A stretch of DNA of 64,000 bases, taken from Lithobates sylvaticus (Eukaryota > Chordata > Amphibia > Anura > Ranidae). The notes under the pieces were generated by a model. The model was given only the letters and a program-made list of their open reading frames with translations. It did not search any database and was not told where the DNA came from. This document shows positions 42,951 through 53,274 of this stretch, piece after piece. The translations under genes and the position numbers were made by a program. The stretch lies in NCBI GenBank assembly GCA_028564925.1, contig CM053029.1, positions 578,739,193 through 578,803,192 on the forward strand, written 5' to 3'. Position 1 is the stretch's first letter; each line of letters starts with the position of its first letter.

Positions 42951-43540
42951 TAAAACGTGTGTTATCCCCATTTGGCTGCAAAAGTGGAAGTGCACTTTAA
43001 GATTATTATGTCTGATTTCTTCAAAAACAAATGATCACAGTTCACTTGAGAGCTTGAAATAAACACATGGAGGCTTACTTCTATGGCTATTAGTATTACA
43101 AGATTTAGTGACACTAGCTTGTGGAGGATGCTGATAATTAGTAGGAAAACCTATAAAATATATGAGGTTTTAAACAATATAAAGAGTAGCTATGTCTTGT
43201 ATTAGGTCACGCAGAAGAGCTAATTTATGTTGTTAGGATGTAAGCAGGACAGCTGCAAGTTACACTTTACAATCTAGATGCTCCGTTGTTTAGTGCGTTC
43301 TATTGATTCCAGGCTCAGTTACAGTGAGGGATTGAAAGCTTGCACTTTTAGCATGTCAGATGGATTCACTCAAATTTGTCTGTGCTAAAAATAAAGGACT
43401 GCTGTCCAGATTAATTACAGGCCATAGAACGGCACAGGGCATGCATTCAGAAATGTTAATAATAGCAGGATGCTTTCAGGGCGGAAAAGTTATTAGCTTA
43501 TGTGTCCTGAGTTATGAAATGCACTTAGGCTAGGTTCACA
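42951..43540. other. Single-copy-looking non-coding core of copy A
   Basis: No repeat ends, no coding frame. Sequence such as ATGGAGGCTTACTTCTATGG and CAGATTAATTACAGGCCATA looks like ordinary or possibly conserved non-coding DNA. Confidence 0.4.
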
Positions 43541-43552
43541 CATTATCACTCT

Positions 43553-43965
43553 AATGGCGCGTACACACGGTTGGAATTTCCGACAACAAATGTTCGATGG
43601 GAGCCTGTTGTCGGAAATTCCGACCATGTGTAGGCTCCATCCGACATTTTCCATCGGAATTTCCGACAAACAAAATTTGGATCTCAAATTTTCCGACAAC
43701 AAAGTCTGTTGTCCTAAATTCCGAGCGTGTGTAGACAATTCCGACGCTCAAAATTCCACGCATGCTCGGAATCAAGCAGAAGAGCCGCGCTGGCTATTGA
43801 ACTTCAATTTTCTCGGCTCGTCATACGTCACTGCGTTCTTGACGTTCGGAATTTCCAACATTTATGTGATCGTGTGTATGCAAGACAAGTTTGAGCCAAC
43901 ATCCGTGGGAAAAAAAAACATGGATTTTGTTGTCGGAATGTGCAATCGTGTGTACGTGTACAGTA
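43553..43965. mobile_element. Harbinger-type MITE (copy A)
   Basis: Left TAATGGCGCGTACACACGGT. Internal GGAATTTCCGAC motifs in both orientations; GCAATCGTGTGTACG at the right. The 151-codon frame across it is also open in copy B but is MITE sequence. Confidence 0.8.
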
Positions 43966-44209
43966 GCGCTGCGATATACAAAATTCAGTGTGCTTTAAAG
44001 CAACCATAAATCAAAGTGATGTGAAACAAAATAAATCAAATAAATATACAATTTCAAGAAATAAAAAAAATATAAAATGACGAAAGTGTCAAAAAAAGTC
44101 CACCAGTGTAAATTGTGCAAATAAAATTTGAGAAAAACAGATATATTTAAGGTGTATGAAATGTTATATTTTATTGTAACTTTATTCTCTCACTGTTTAT
44201 ATATATATT

Positions 44210-45321
44210 AGGGCTGCGGAAATTAACGAATATTGCTCGATTAATCGTTAATTTCTTTGATCGATCAAAATAATTTTGATCGAGGACGATCCGCGGATTG
44301 AGCTCCGCGGTCTCGCCCATAGGAAAGGGTGCGGCTTCGGCCTAGCTCCGGAGCGGCAGCCATCTTGGTCCACCCGGCGGCAGCCTAGTATCGGCGCACT
44401 GACGTCATCATCACCCGCCTGCTTGTGCCGTCTACTCTGCGGACGGGTCTGCCTGCTGTCTATTTTGGACAGAGCGGACAATCGGAGATGTGGATATTAC
44501 AGTATGGGGGCAGATGTGGATATTACAGTTTGGGGCAGATGTGGATTTTACAGTTTGGGGCAGATGTGGATATTAGAGTAAGGGGGCAGATGTGGACATT
44601 ACAATGTGTGGGGAGATGTGGATATTACAGTATGGGGGCAGATGTGGATTTTACAGTTTGGGGCAGATGTGGATTTTACAGTTTGGGGCAGATGTGGATA
44701 TTAGAGTAAGGGGGCAGATGTGGACATTACAATGTGTGGGGAGATGTGGATATTACAGTATAGGGGGCAGATGTGGATATTACAGTATGGGGGCAGATGT
44801 GGACATTACAGTATGGGGGCAGATGTGGATATTACAGTATGGGGGCAGATGTTGACATTACAATGTGTGGGGAGATGTGGACAGTACAATGTGTGGGGAG
44901 ATGTGGATATTACAGTATGGGAGCAGATGTTGACATTACAATGTGTGGGGAGATGTGGACATTACAATGTGTGGGGAGATGTGGACATTACAATGTGTGG
45001 GGAGATGTGGATATTACAGTATGGGGGCAGATGTTGACATTACAATGTGTGGGGAGATGTTGACATTACAATGTGTGGGGAGATGTGGACATTACAATGT
45101 GTGGGGAGATGTGGACATTACAATGTGTGGGGAGATGTGGATATTACAGTATGGGGGCAGATGTGGATATTACAATATGGGGCAGATGTGGATATTACAG
45201 TATGGGGGCAGATGTGGATATTACTATATTATTATTTATTATTATAATTAAACGAAATTAGTTGATTAATAGATAAAAAAAAAAAACGCTTGAACACGAA
45301 CATTTTAATCAGTAACAGCCC

Positions 45322-45322
<1 letters not shown>
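44210..45322. mobile_element. hAT-like non-autonomous element with minisatellite core
   Basis: Tips AGGGCTG...CAGCCCT, with ATTAATCG-rich subterminal sequence like 21943-24288. Inserted in a TA-rich stretch, so the target duplication cannot be read. Most of the body is the 44489-45232 minisatellite. Confidence 0.7.
44489..45232. repeat. Minisatellite, about 26-bp unit
   Basis: About 28 copies of GCAGATGTGGATATTACAGT plus ATGGGG, with a variant GGGGAGATGTGGACATTACA plus ATGTGT. It opens long false frames in all plus phases. Confidence 0.95.

Positions 45323-45323
<1 letters not shown>

Positions 45324-45362
<39 letters not shown>
45324..45362. repeat. (TA)n microsatellite
   Basis: About 18 TA dinucleotides directly right of the hAT-like element. 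Confidence 0.95.
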
Positions 45363-45365
<3 letters not shown>

Positions 45366-45788
45366 CTTACTAGATGTATATTTTAATGTGATTGCATGAA
45401 TTTTGTAAATATATGAATTTGTGATATTAACTACAGTATACTAGGCACTATTGTATGTAAATTAAACATGGTTTAATTATCCTCCCTAAAGATAATATAG
45501 GAATGAATGTCTCTTTAATATATTTAGTTTTTATTGGGCGCATTGGGGTCCAAATTTGCAGGTTTTTGGGCAATAAATAATTGTATTCGGCATCCCAGGG
45601 GTTGATAGCACATACAGACAATGAGCTGTTTAGCTCCCCAGGGGTTAATAACACATACAGACAAGAAGTTGTACTCAGTGCTTAGCGGTACGAGAGCCCG
45701 TTGTGGATGGAGCATATAAGTGACAGCTTGAGTGCCAATGCGAACCAAGAGGGAGGATACTTAAACAGGGTTGCCATGCCATGGAGCC

Positions 45789-45830
45789 ACCCCCTGTGAC
45801 GAAATCGGAAGTGACGAAACGCATCGGGTA
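45789..45830 (+). ncRNA. Hammerhead-like motif, decayed
   Basis: TGACGA (with G where the core C is expected), stem-loop AATCGGAAGTGAC, then GAAACGCATC and GGG pairing with upstream CCC. AATAAA lies about 158 nt downstream (45988-45993). One essential core base is altered. Confidence 0.45.
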
Positions 45831-46517
45831 TAGCTACACGACCACCAAAGGAGATGTCAAGGGCGAAGTTAGCGGCATCCGAAGGTGGTAAGACAACCTG
45901 GTTTATCAATAAGCGAGATGAATCCTGACATTAACTTGTATTAAGAGCAATATTTGCTTTTAATGTGTGAGTGATTTTTAAATGTTAAATAAACTGTTTG
46001 GCATAGTTACTGTACTACTGGAGGAATTATTTTTCTTTTATATGTAATTTGGCAATCTATGTACCTCACAGAGGCACTCAATGATATCCATATGAGGAGA
46101 GAGCTAATGGATTGTTATAAAGCGTGATTGCCAACCATGAGAGTGGGAGGCATGCCCATCTGGTGAGTTATTTTCTGTTGGGAGAGGGATCACCTGCACG
46201 CAGGAGGAAGTGCTTATTTTAATTTGGAAGATATCCTTATACAAGGAAGATTGAATACACTGTTGGTTATAATAAAAAAGCACTTGGTGGACTTTTATTT
46301 GCATGAGTGACAGTGGATGAACTTTTTTTTTTGACACAATTTTTGACACTTTAGTCATTTTTATATAAAAACATTTTGAGATTGTATATTTATTTGATTT
46401 ATTTTGTTTCAATTCACTTTGATTTATGATTGCTTTAAAGCACACTGAATTTTGTATATCACAGCGCTACTTTTAGAATGATAACTATTTGCAATTTGAT
46501 ATTTTTTTCTGTTATAA

Positions 46518-47545
46518 TTTAACCACTTCCCATCCAGGACAAATTCTGACATTTCTCTCCTACATGTAAAATTCATAATTTTTTTGCTTGAAAATTAAAA
46601 AGGACCCCCAAAAATTATATATATATTTTTAACAAAGACCCTAGGGAATACAATGACGGTTGTTGCAACTTTTTATCTTGCACAGTATTTGTGCAGCAAT
46701 TTTTCAAACACTTTTTTTTTTGGAAAGAAAAAACAGTTTCATGCTTTAAAAAAAAAAAAAAAAAAACATTAAAGTTAGCCCAATTTTTTTGCATAATGTA
46801 AAAGATGAAGTTACGCCGAGTAAATAGATCCCTAACATGTCATGCTTCAAAGTTGCACAAGCTCGTGGAATGGCACCAAACTTCGTTACTTAAAAATCCC
46901 CATAGGCAACGCTTTAAAAATCTTTACTGGTTATATATTTACAGTTACAGAGGCTATCTAGGGCTAGAATTATTGCTCTCGCTCTAACGTTCATGGCGAT
47001 ACCTCACATGTGTGGTTTGAACACCGTTTTCATATGTGGGCGGGACTTACGTATGCGTTTGCTTCTGCGTGCGAGCACACGGGGACAGGGGCGCTTTACA
47101 ATTTTTTTTTTAATTGTTAACTTTACTTGTTTTTTTTTATTTTGACACTTTAAAAAATAAAATAAAAATTTTGATCACTTTTATTCCTATTACAAGGAAT
47201 GTAAACATCCCTGGTAATAGGAATATGGCATGATCGGTCCTCTTTACAGTGAGATATGGGGTCAATAAGACCCCACATCTCACCTCTAGGCTGGGAAGTC
47301 TGAAATAAAAGAAAAGAAACAAACGATCACCACTTCCCAGCCGAGGCGTCGCCATTCGTTTGAATGCAGAGGCCGGGTGTGACGTCATAACATCGCGCCC
47401 GGCCTCTGAACGATCATAGAGACTCTGGCGATCATCTGGTCCGCCGGAAATATGGTCACCATCCGGGGCCAGCAGATCCGTTCTCCTACTCACCAATGGA
47501 AATGCTCAGCATGTGTCAAAGCAGCCACTCCCCCATAACAAGGCA
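46518..47545 (+). mobile_element. TTAACCACTTCC MITE, 5' end present
   Basis: Starts TTAACCACTTCCCATCCAGG. The body is the inverse of 37150-37720 (CACATGTGTGGTTTGAACAC, TTACAAGGAATGTAAACATC, AGACCCCACATCTC palindrome). GC-rich from 47330. The right end is not defined. Non-coding. Confidence 0.7.
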
Positions 47546-48290
47546 GATGGAAAACATCTGCGCCAGCGTGCGGTGCTAGTATGACGTTATATGCATGGTG
47601 CATGGAGCGTGGCATCAACGCGCGTCAGGCACACGCCCCCCACCTCCCAGCGTCCCAAAGGGGCGGGGGAGGAGGGGAGAGCCCCGAGCACGTGTCGCAG
47701 CTCCCGGAGGTGGCAAGAACACCATGAGTCCCAAAGCTCCCACGCCACACAGGAAGAGGGCAATTGCAATTGGAACATCAGAGGAATGATGAATACCCAA
47801 TCCCTATATGAAAATGGTAATAGTGCCCCCTAAAAAGCATTGAGAAGGTAAAAAAACATACAAGGCGTACGTATGAACTACGGGGTTATAACACATATAG
47901 AGCCGCATGCCTCCATCCCTGTATTGGTTAAATAAAGAAGAAAAGGGGCAGGACTTTAAATGAGGCCATGACTTGGTATAGCCATGTGCCTCCATCCTTG
48001 TTATAATTGCAAAGATGTCGGACGCTTGGTCCCCAACCAAGCCTCCTTAAGGTACAGGGGCAATATGACTCTACAGTACAGTACAGTATAAAGGAGTAAA
48101 TTCAGATATGTAAACACAGATATGTAAACAAATATGTAGGAAACTGATTGATATAAAAGTTTATTAATACAAAATTAATAACACATATTGAATAATCAAA
48201 TACAGATTAAAAGCATGGTAACAATCCATGTGAATCACCAAGATAATGATCCCCAAGCGGGGGAGATCACAGTGGGATAGTTGATCACGG
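47546..48290 (-). other. Body of a hammerhead-bearing retroelement (inferred), minus strand
   Basis: Lies downstream of the motif at 48294-48340 on the minus strand. Contains AATAAA (minus, 48160-48165) and two similar GCCATGTGCCTCCATCC / GCATGCCTCCATCC segments. No reverse transcriptase frame. GC-rich frames at 47590-47830 are composition artefacts. Confidence 0.35.
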
Positions 48291-48293
48291 ATA

Positions 48294-48340
48294 GCATCTC
48301 AACTAGTTTTGTTGTCTAATGCTGCTTCTTCAGGAGGATA
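48294..48340 (-). ncRNA. Hammerhead-like motif, partly decayed
   Basis: Minus strand: CTC|CTGAAGA, stem-loop AGCAGCATTAGACAAC, then AAAACTAGTT and GAG pairing with CTC. CTGAAGA fits the core CTGANGA. The GAAAC element reads AAAAC (first G lost). ACTAGT is a palindromic stem III. A poly(A) signal lies about 129 nt downstream. Confidence 0.45.
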
Positions 48341-48410
48341 TCTGTAATTTGATTGACAAGTGATCAATAACAATACACTTGACTAAAGTGAAAACAACAT
48401 TTAATACAAT

Positions 48411-48948
48411 TTGAATTTGGTCCGACTAGAGAAATAGAGAAAAAACACCCATTTAGATTGGCACCACATCCCAAAATTGAAAATATAGAGAGGATGAAGA
48501 AAATAGGGATTTTGACGGTGCTTTAAATATAGATTCTAATGAAAAGGTAGCAATTTTTTATATAATATTTATTAAAGTCAAGGTTAAAAATGGTTTTTAC
48601 ATAAAACATGCAGTGGTTTACATATATGGTGGTCTTTGAGGACAAAAGTAGATTGAAAAGGAATGTTTGTCTGTTTTTTCATATATATACAGTGTCTTTG
48701 GGGATAGCTTGCACATCCCCTGAAGAAGCGTATCAGCGAAACATGTCGGGGTACTGTGCAACAAACATTCCTTTTCAATCTACTTTTGACCGCAACGACC
48801 GCCACATATGTAAACCACTGCATGTTTTAAGTATTAACCATTTTTAATCTTGACTTTAATAAATACTATATAAAAAATTGCTACCTTTTCATTAGAATCT
48901 ATATTTAAAGCACCGTCAAAATCCCTATTTTCTTCATCCTCTCTATAT
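48411..48948 (+). mobile_element. Palindromic retroposon-like insertion with central hammerhead motif
   Basis: 538 bp between exact 15-bp target copies AACATTTAATACAAT (48396-48410, 48949-48963). A 72-bp head is followed by inverted arms 48483-48670 and 48761-48948 (188 bp each, about 10 mismatches) around a 90-bp loop that holds the hammerhead-like motif 48711-48759. AATAAA at 48858-48863. No coding capacity. The opposing 79-aa frames in the arms are mirror images caused by the palindrome. Confidence 0.9.
48711..48759 (+). ncRNA. Hammerhead ribozyme candidate, core complete
   Basis: Stem I GCACA/TGTGC plus ATCCC/GGGGT (with a G-U pair). Core C TGAAGA (48720-48726). Stem II region AGCGTATCAGC (48727-48737). 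GAA (48738-48740). Very short palindromic stem III ACATGT (48741-48746). Cleavage nucleotide C at 48747, giving a GTC triplet. All invariant core positions (CUGANGA, GAAA, UH) are satisfied. The short palindromic stem III is known for Penelope-type hammerheads, which may act as dimers. Confidence 0.7.
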
Positions 48949-49139
48949 AACATTTAATACAATAATATCAGTGACAATAAATATATAGGGGGAGGAGAGC
49001 ACAGCTGCTTACCCAAAACCCTGGCATGCACAGAATGCAGGGCGTCACCAGAAGGGTCCCCCGCATGACTAGGGGGGACTTACAAATCACTGGACTGGTA
49101 TATAAATAGATGTAGTAAGACAGATGGTATGGGTAAACT

Positions 49140-49560
49140 ATGTATTTGGGGGGGGGGGGGGGGGGACTGGGAGTGAAGTGTTGTGACTGCGATGAGTATG
49201 TTGGGGAAGGGAAAGATTAGTGAGGGAATGTGAGTGAGGAAATAAGAGGACATAATGGAAAGGGCAAAGGGGAGGCACAAAAGGGAGAAGGGGAAGGAAG
49301 GGGGAAGCGGAAACACCCAAAGGGGTGTTGGTTGTTGTGAGTTAGTGTGAGATGAGTGGGAGGGGGGGCTAGAGGGGAAAGGAGGGAAGAAGAAGGAAGA
49401 AAGGGGAAGGAGGGGAGAAAAAGAGAGGGGAGGGAAGGGGAAGAGGGAAGGGGAAGAGGGAAGGGGAAAAGAAATAAGAGATTATAAGGAAGGAAGTGGG
49501 AGGGGGGAGCTTGGAACCAGTGAGGGGAAGGGAAATTGTGAAGGGAAAATGAGGGACATA
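49140..49560 (+). repeat. Purine-rich tract with G-run
   Basis: Begins with a run of about 18 G (49147-49165), then about 400 bp of nearly pure G/A (GGGGAAGAGGGAAGGGGAAG-type). Proline/serine-rich frames on the minus strand are artefacts. Potential G-quadruplex or triplex former. Confidence 0.85.
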
Positions 49561-50679
49561 GTATGTACCTTATATATATATAGATATAGTAGATATGGGG
49601 GTCCCGGGAAATAGACTTCCACTGAGGATTAGGGTATCAATATTCAGTAGGGATTTTGCACCACTCAAGGGGAGAGGTAGGGAGTGGGGGTGTGATAAAA
49701 ACCCAATACGCCCAATATTAATGACCTAAAGAGAGAAAAAACAATGGCCATAGATAAGTAATTAGCCTGACTACCAACTCCATTGAAAGAGGCTGCAGAT
49801 AGAAGGTATACCAGTGAGGTATCTATCATGATAAATTATTTTAGAAAAATGTTATTAACACTGTGCCCACCAAACCCCATACTCAACCTTGGTTGTGTCT
49901 CTGTTGGACTATTTCATGTAGTAAGTGGCCATTGGCCAATGACCTCTTCCAAGTTTTTACCAATGCATACGCAAGCGAATGGCTTACTACAGGTGCTTGG
50001 CTGAAGCATTATGTGACCACATGCCTTTTCAGCTGCTACCTGTCACCTCTGCTTCTTTAATTCAAGTTATTTAATTCCAGCTTTTTTCCATCCTGCCCGA
50101 TTCCTGCTTTTGAAAGGTCACCATTTATTTCACATTATTATTTGAACATATCCGACCCAAAGCAAAGACAGAGATATTAACAGCTTGTAAATGAAACACA
50201 GCCTAGTTCTTGGAAATGTTGTGGTGTAATGCTTAACTTCATCTAAAAAGTGACATGAAAATCCGTAATGAAAAAACAACCGCATGCCAAAAAAGTGTCC
50301 CATGACCTAACATCTGTTTGGCTAACACAATGGAATATAGCACCTGCAAACATGGAGAGTGTTTATTTTGTAACTATTTTTCTCATATCCACGTGAAAAT
50401 ATGTCTTTAAGCTGCAACAGCCTATTTCCTGCCAGGTTAGGTCTGTTGTGATATGCTTTTCTGTTTGTGTTGGAATATTCCCATCCATGCAGGCCAGGCG
50501 CACGGCTTCTACAAATGAATGTTCAAATTCGCTTCTAAATGAAAAAAGTTCCACAATACGTGTGATAGTCTAATGCCCTACACTATAGCTGTCAATTCCC
50601 CCATATACACTATATTAGCAATAGTATTGGGACACCTGCCTTTACACACACATGAACTTTAATAGCATCCCAGTCTTAG
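49561..50679. other. Single-copy-looking non-coding DNA
   Basis: From about 49780 to 50580 no repeat ends, minisatellite or coding frame is visible. Composition is balanced, unlike the surrounding repeats. Candidate for host unique or conserved non-coding sequence. Confidence 0.4.
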
Positions 50680-50955
50680 GTACACACGATCGGATTGTTG
50701 GCCAACAAAACTGTGAAATTTTGTCCAAAGGGCGTTGGCCCAAACTTGTCTTGCATACACACGGCCACACAATTGTTGGCCAATAATTACGAACGTAGTG
50801 GCGTACTAGTTTTTCAGCTCTTTAGCGTCACCCTTTGGGCTCCTTCTGCTAATTTTGTGTTAGTAAAAGTACTGATTGAGCCCACACACGGGTGGATTTT
50901 ACGACAACATGGTCCAATCGGAATTTTGGACCGTGTGTATGGGGGCTTAGATGTT
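50680..50955. mobile_element. Harbinger-type MITE, short copy
   Basis: Left CTTAGGTACACACGATCGGA. The right end, inverted, CTAAGCCCCCATACACACGG is almost identical to the left tip of the coding element at 57607. Confidence 0.82.
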
Positions 50956-51754
50956 TCTAAGGAAAAGGTGTCATTGCTAATTCTAGGAATTTCTTAGCTT
51001 CCAGTTCAAAAGCCTTCCAAAATTCCTAATTTTTACTTGTATAGCAAAGGCTCAATATGGCTACCCAGCAATCAATACCCTACTTATTACAATACCCATT
51101 ATACACTTTTCTTTTCACAGACAATTAAAGCATAAAATATATACTATGGGGTAATTGGGTAAATGTTCCTTACATTGATGGTCAGTGGGAAGAATGCCCC
51201 CTTACATTGCTGGTCAGAATACTACCCTTACGGACAGGTAATAGATTATTGGTGTCACACTGCTGTCTCTGACTGGCTCAAGTGGCGTTGGACCTGGAGC
51301 TATGGTGCCACCATTAGATGGATGTCAATCAGCCACAGCTCAAGGAACCCCTAGTAACCTATGGAGGAATAAAAAAGAGGGAATTGAAGGGAAAGAAGAG
51401 GAGGGAAGGAGGGAGGATGGGGGGCGGGCATTAGGAAAAACAGATAATATTGGGACTGTAAATAAGACAACGGCTAGTAATATATACCATGGTCTCCATC
51501 CCTGCTTGTAGAAAAGAATGGGGGGGGGAGGGGATAAAAAGAAGGATTGTGGGACATTATATGAAACACACCACCGGAATACATTGAATCAATTTATGAA
51601 TAGAAAAATCATTTATTGGATGCACTTGAACATATTAAGCAATGGATTTCATCACAGTAGATATCACACAAAATATAATGATCACGATTGGCAAATCACA
51701 TAATAAATCACATAATAATGGAATAATTATAATAATTACATAATATGCATTATA
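50956..51754 (-). other. Non-coding; right part is body of a hammerhead-bearing element (inferred)
   Basis: 51360-51560 is purine-rich like 49140-49560. AATAAA on the minus strand at 51612-51617, in line with the motif at 52170-52222 once the MITE 51755-52004 is subtracted. No coding frame. Confidence 0.35.
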
Positions 51755-52004
51755 CAGGGGCTCCCCGGGTTACGAACCCTTTAGGGACTTTCCTCCTGTT
51801 TGTAATTCGGAAATTTTCGTAAGTCGGCCGTGCATGTGCAGAACCACAATTACGGACATTTTTGTCATTTTTTGAGGCTCCGTCTGCCCGCGCATGCGCA
51901 GAACGGCAGATGGTCCACGCAGAACGGCAGAGGGTCCCCGTATCGCCCTGTTCGTAAGTAGGAGTGGTTCGTAAGTCGGGCTTTCGTAAGTCGGGGACCC
52001 CCTG
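51755..52004. mobile_element. Tc1/mariner-type MITE (250 bp)
   Basis: CAGGGGCTCCCCGGGTTACG at the left; inverted right end CAGGGGGTCCCCGACTTACG. TA on both sides (51753-51754, 52005-52006). Confidence 0.85.
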
Positions 52005-52169
52005 TAGTGTCCACAATGTCGCTAAATATTGAAATAGACCCAATTGTCTAAACAAACATCATTAACATGGCAATGTAAAATCATGGTATTAAAAAATTGA
52101 TTCATGATTCTCAAAGGTAGAAGATAAAAATTGCATGATGTTGCAAAGTTGCTGTTACATAGCATCAGC

Positions 52170-52222
52170 AAAAATCTTGACGCGTTTCATGGATAAGCTA
52201 CCACTCATCAGGAGCAATTATT
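52170..52222 (-). ncRNA. Hammerhead-like motif, canonical core, weak stem I
   Basis: Minus strand: CTGATGA (52211-52205), stem II GTGG/CCAT with loop TAGCTTAT, then GAAACGCGTC (52188-52179) with palindromic stem III ACGCGT and a GTC cleavage triplet. The flanks pair poorly as stem I (GCTC against AAGA), so activity is doubtful. A poly(A) signal lies about 300 nt downstream after subtracting the nested MITE. Confidence 0.6.
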
Positions 52223-52234
52223 TCATATGACGTC

Positions 52235-52487
52235 CAGCAGGATAAATTTTCTTTTCAAAAGTTTTGGTATTTTTTTATTTGTAGAGCAAAAAAAAATAAA
52301 AACCCAAGTAGTTATCAAATACCACCAAAAGAAAGCTCTATTTGTGGGAAAAAATTATACAAATTTAATTTGGGTATAGTGTTGCATGACCGCGCATTTG
52401 TCATTCAAAATGCAACAGCGCTGAAAGCTGAAAATTGGTATCAGCAGGAAGGGTGGAAAGTGCCCGGTATTGAAGTGGTTAAGTGTG
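52235..52487 (-). mobile_element. TTAACCACTTC MITE, left end, minus orientation
   Basis: Minus strand starts TTAACCACTTCAATACCGGG, then CAGCTTTCAGCGCTG and AGAGCTTTCTTTTGGTGG. Truncated after about 250 bp. Confidence 0.75.
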
Positions 52488-53274
52488 ACAATTAGCTTAA
52501 AAACACATTGACTCTAAACCAAACTAACATGAATTATGTGGCATTAATAAGGAACCACATAAACTCTAAGTTTTTAACGGCAGTAAAGGAAGTCTCACAG
52601 TAACTCTGAAACAAAGAAAGTGTCCTGGAGTTCACTCTGTAGTGATATCTGGCCCCTAGTGTAGAATGTTAAGCCGGCTCATGTTTGGGCCCTTCTGTCA
52701 GGTGGTGCACATAAAGCTTTCCCTTTAAGAGTGAGCAATGGATGGCTGATTGGATGCTAAGTAAGGAGCAGTCTCTATTGCATTATTTGTGTCAGTGTTG
52801 AGATGAGCACAGATGGTTCAGCTCATCCCTCCTGGTGCACAGGAAACAGGTCCATGTCATATGGTGGTCTGCTGTCCTCAGGTACCTAGGACTCTGTGAC
52901 TCAGTTCTCACAAAAAGGTCCTCACAGGGCTCAGACTCTCAGTTCCGGTCCTCCCTTGCTGTAGACACTTACGGTAATGGGTCCTTTCATCACAGGATTT
53001 TTTTTTTCGAGATGTGTGGCATTTGGGACCACTTTCTTTCCTTATTCAGCTGAGATAAGCTCTTTCCCTGCCTGCACTCCCAGCGGTTGTTAGGGGACGT
53101 GGACCTACAGGAGCCTGGAGCGGCACCCCTTATCTTTGTATGCCTTATATGTAAACACAAACCAACAAATGACACCATGAAACTGCATGATCAATGCACA
53201 TCTTATGCAGGTGTAAACCAGAAGGTGAAGATAGGAAGGTTTATAATGTCTTAAAGTGTAGGGCCCACAAAAAA
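52488..53274. other. Non-coding, unclassified
   Basis: No terminal repeats or gene recognised. The short frame at 52835-53053 has no family character. Confidence 0.4.

Larger units (their letters stand above)
42507..44105 (+). repeat. Segmental duplication, copy A (1.6 kb)
   Basis: Matches 54023-55617 in direct orientation with about two dozen substitutions and two small indels (roughly 98.5% identity by eye). It spans the right part of a MITE, the right part of a solo LTR, about 600 bp of single-copy-looking DNA, a Harbinger-type MITE and the start of the next repeat. Confidence 0.95.
43966..46475. repeat. Inverted terminal repeat pair around a hammerhead-like motif
   Basis: 43966-44105 (GTAGCGCTGCGATATACAAA, AGTGTGCTTTAAAGC, AAATAAATATACAAT) matches the complement of about 46317-46475. 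Subtracting the 1.1 kb hAT-like insertion puts the motif at 45789-45830 about midway between the arms. Confidence 0.8.

Noticed and set aside
43554-44009. 151-codon open frame that is also open in the duplicate at 55066-55521, tempting as a conserved gene
   Set aside because: It runs across Harbinger-type MITE sequence and the adjacent repeat; the two copies are about 98.5% identical, so shared openness carries no evidence of selection, and the protein has no family character.
48584-48847. Two similar 79-aa frames on opposite strands (MQWFTY...)
   Set aside because: They are the two arms of the palindrome read inward; no independent coding evidence.
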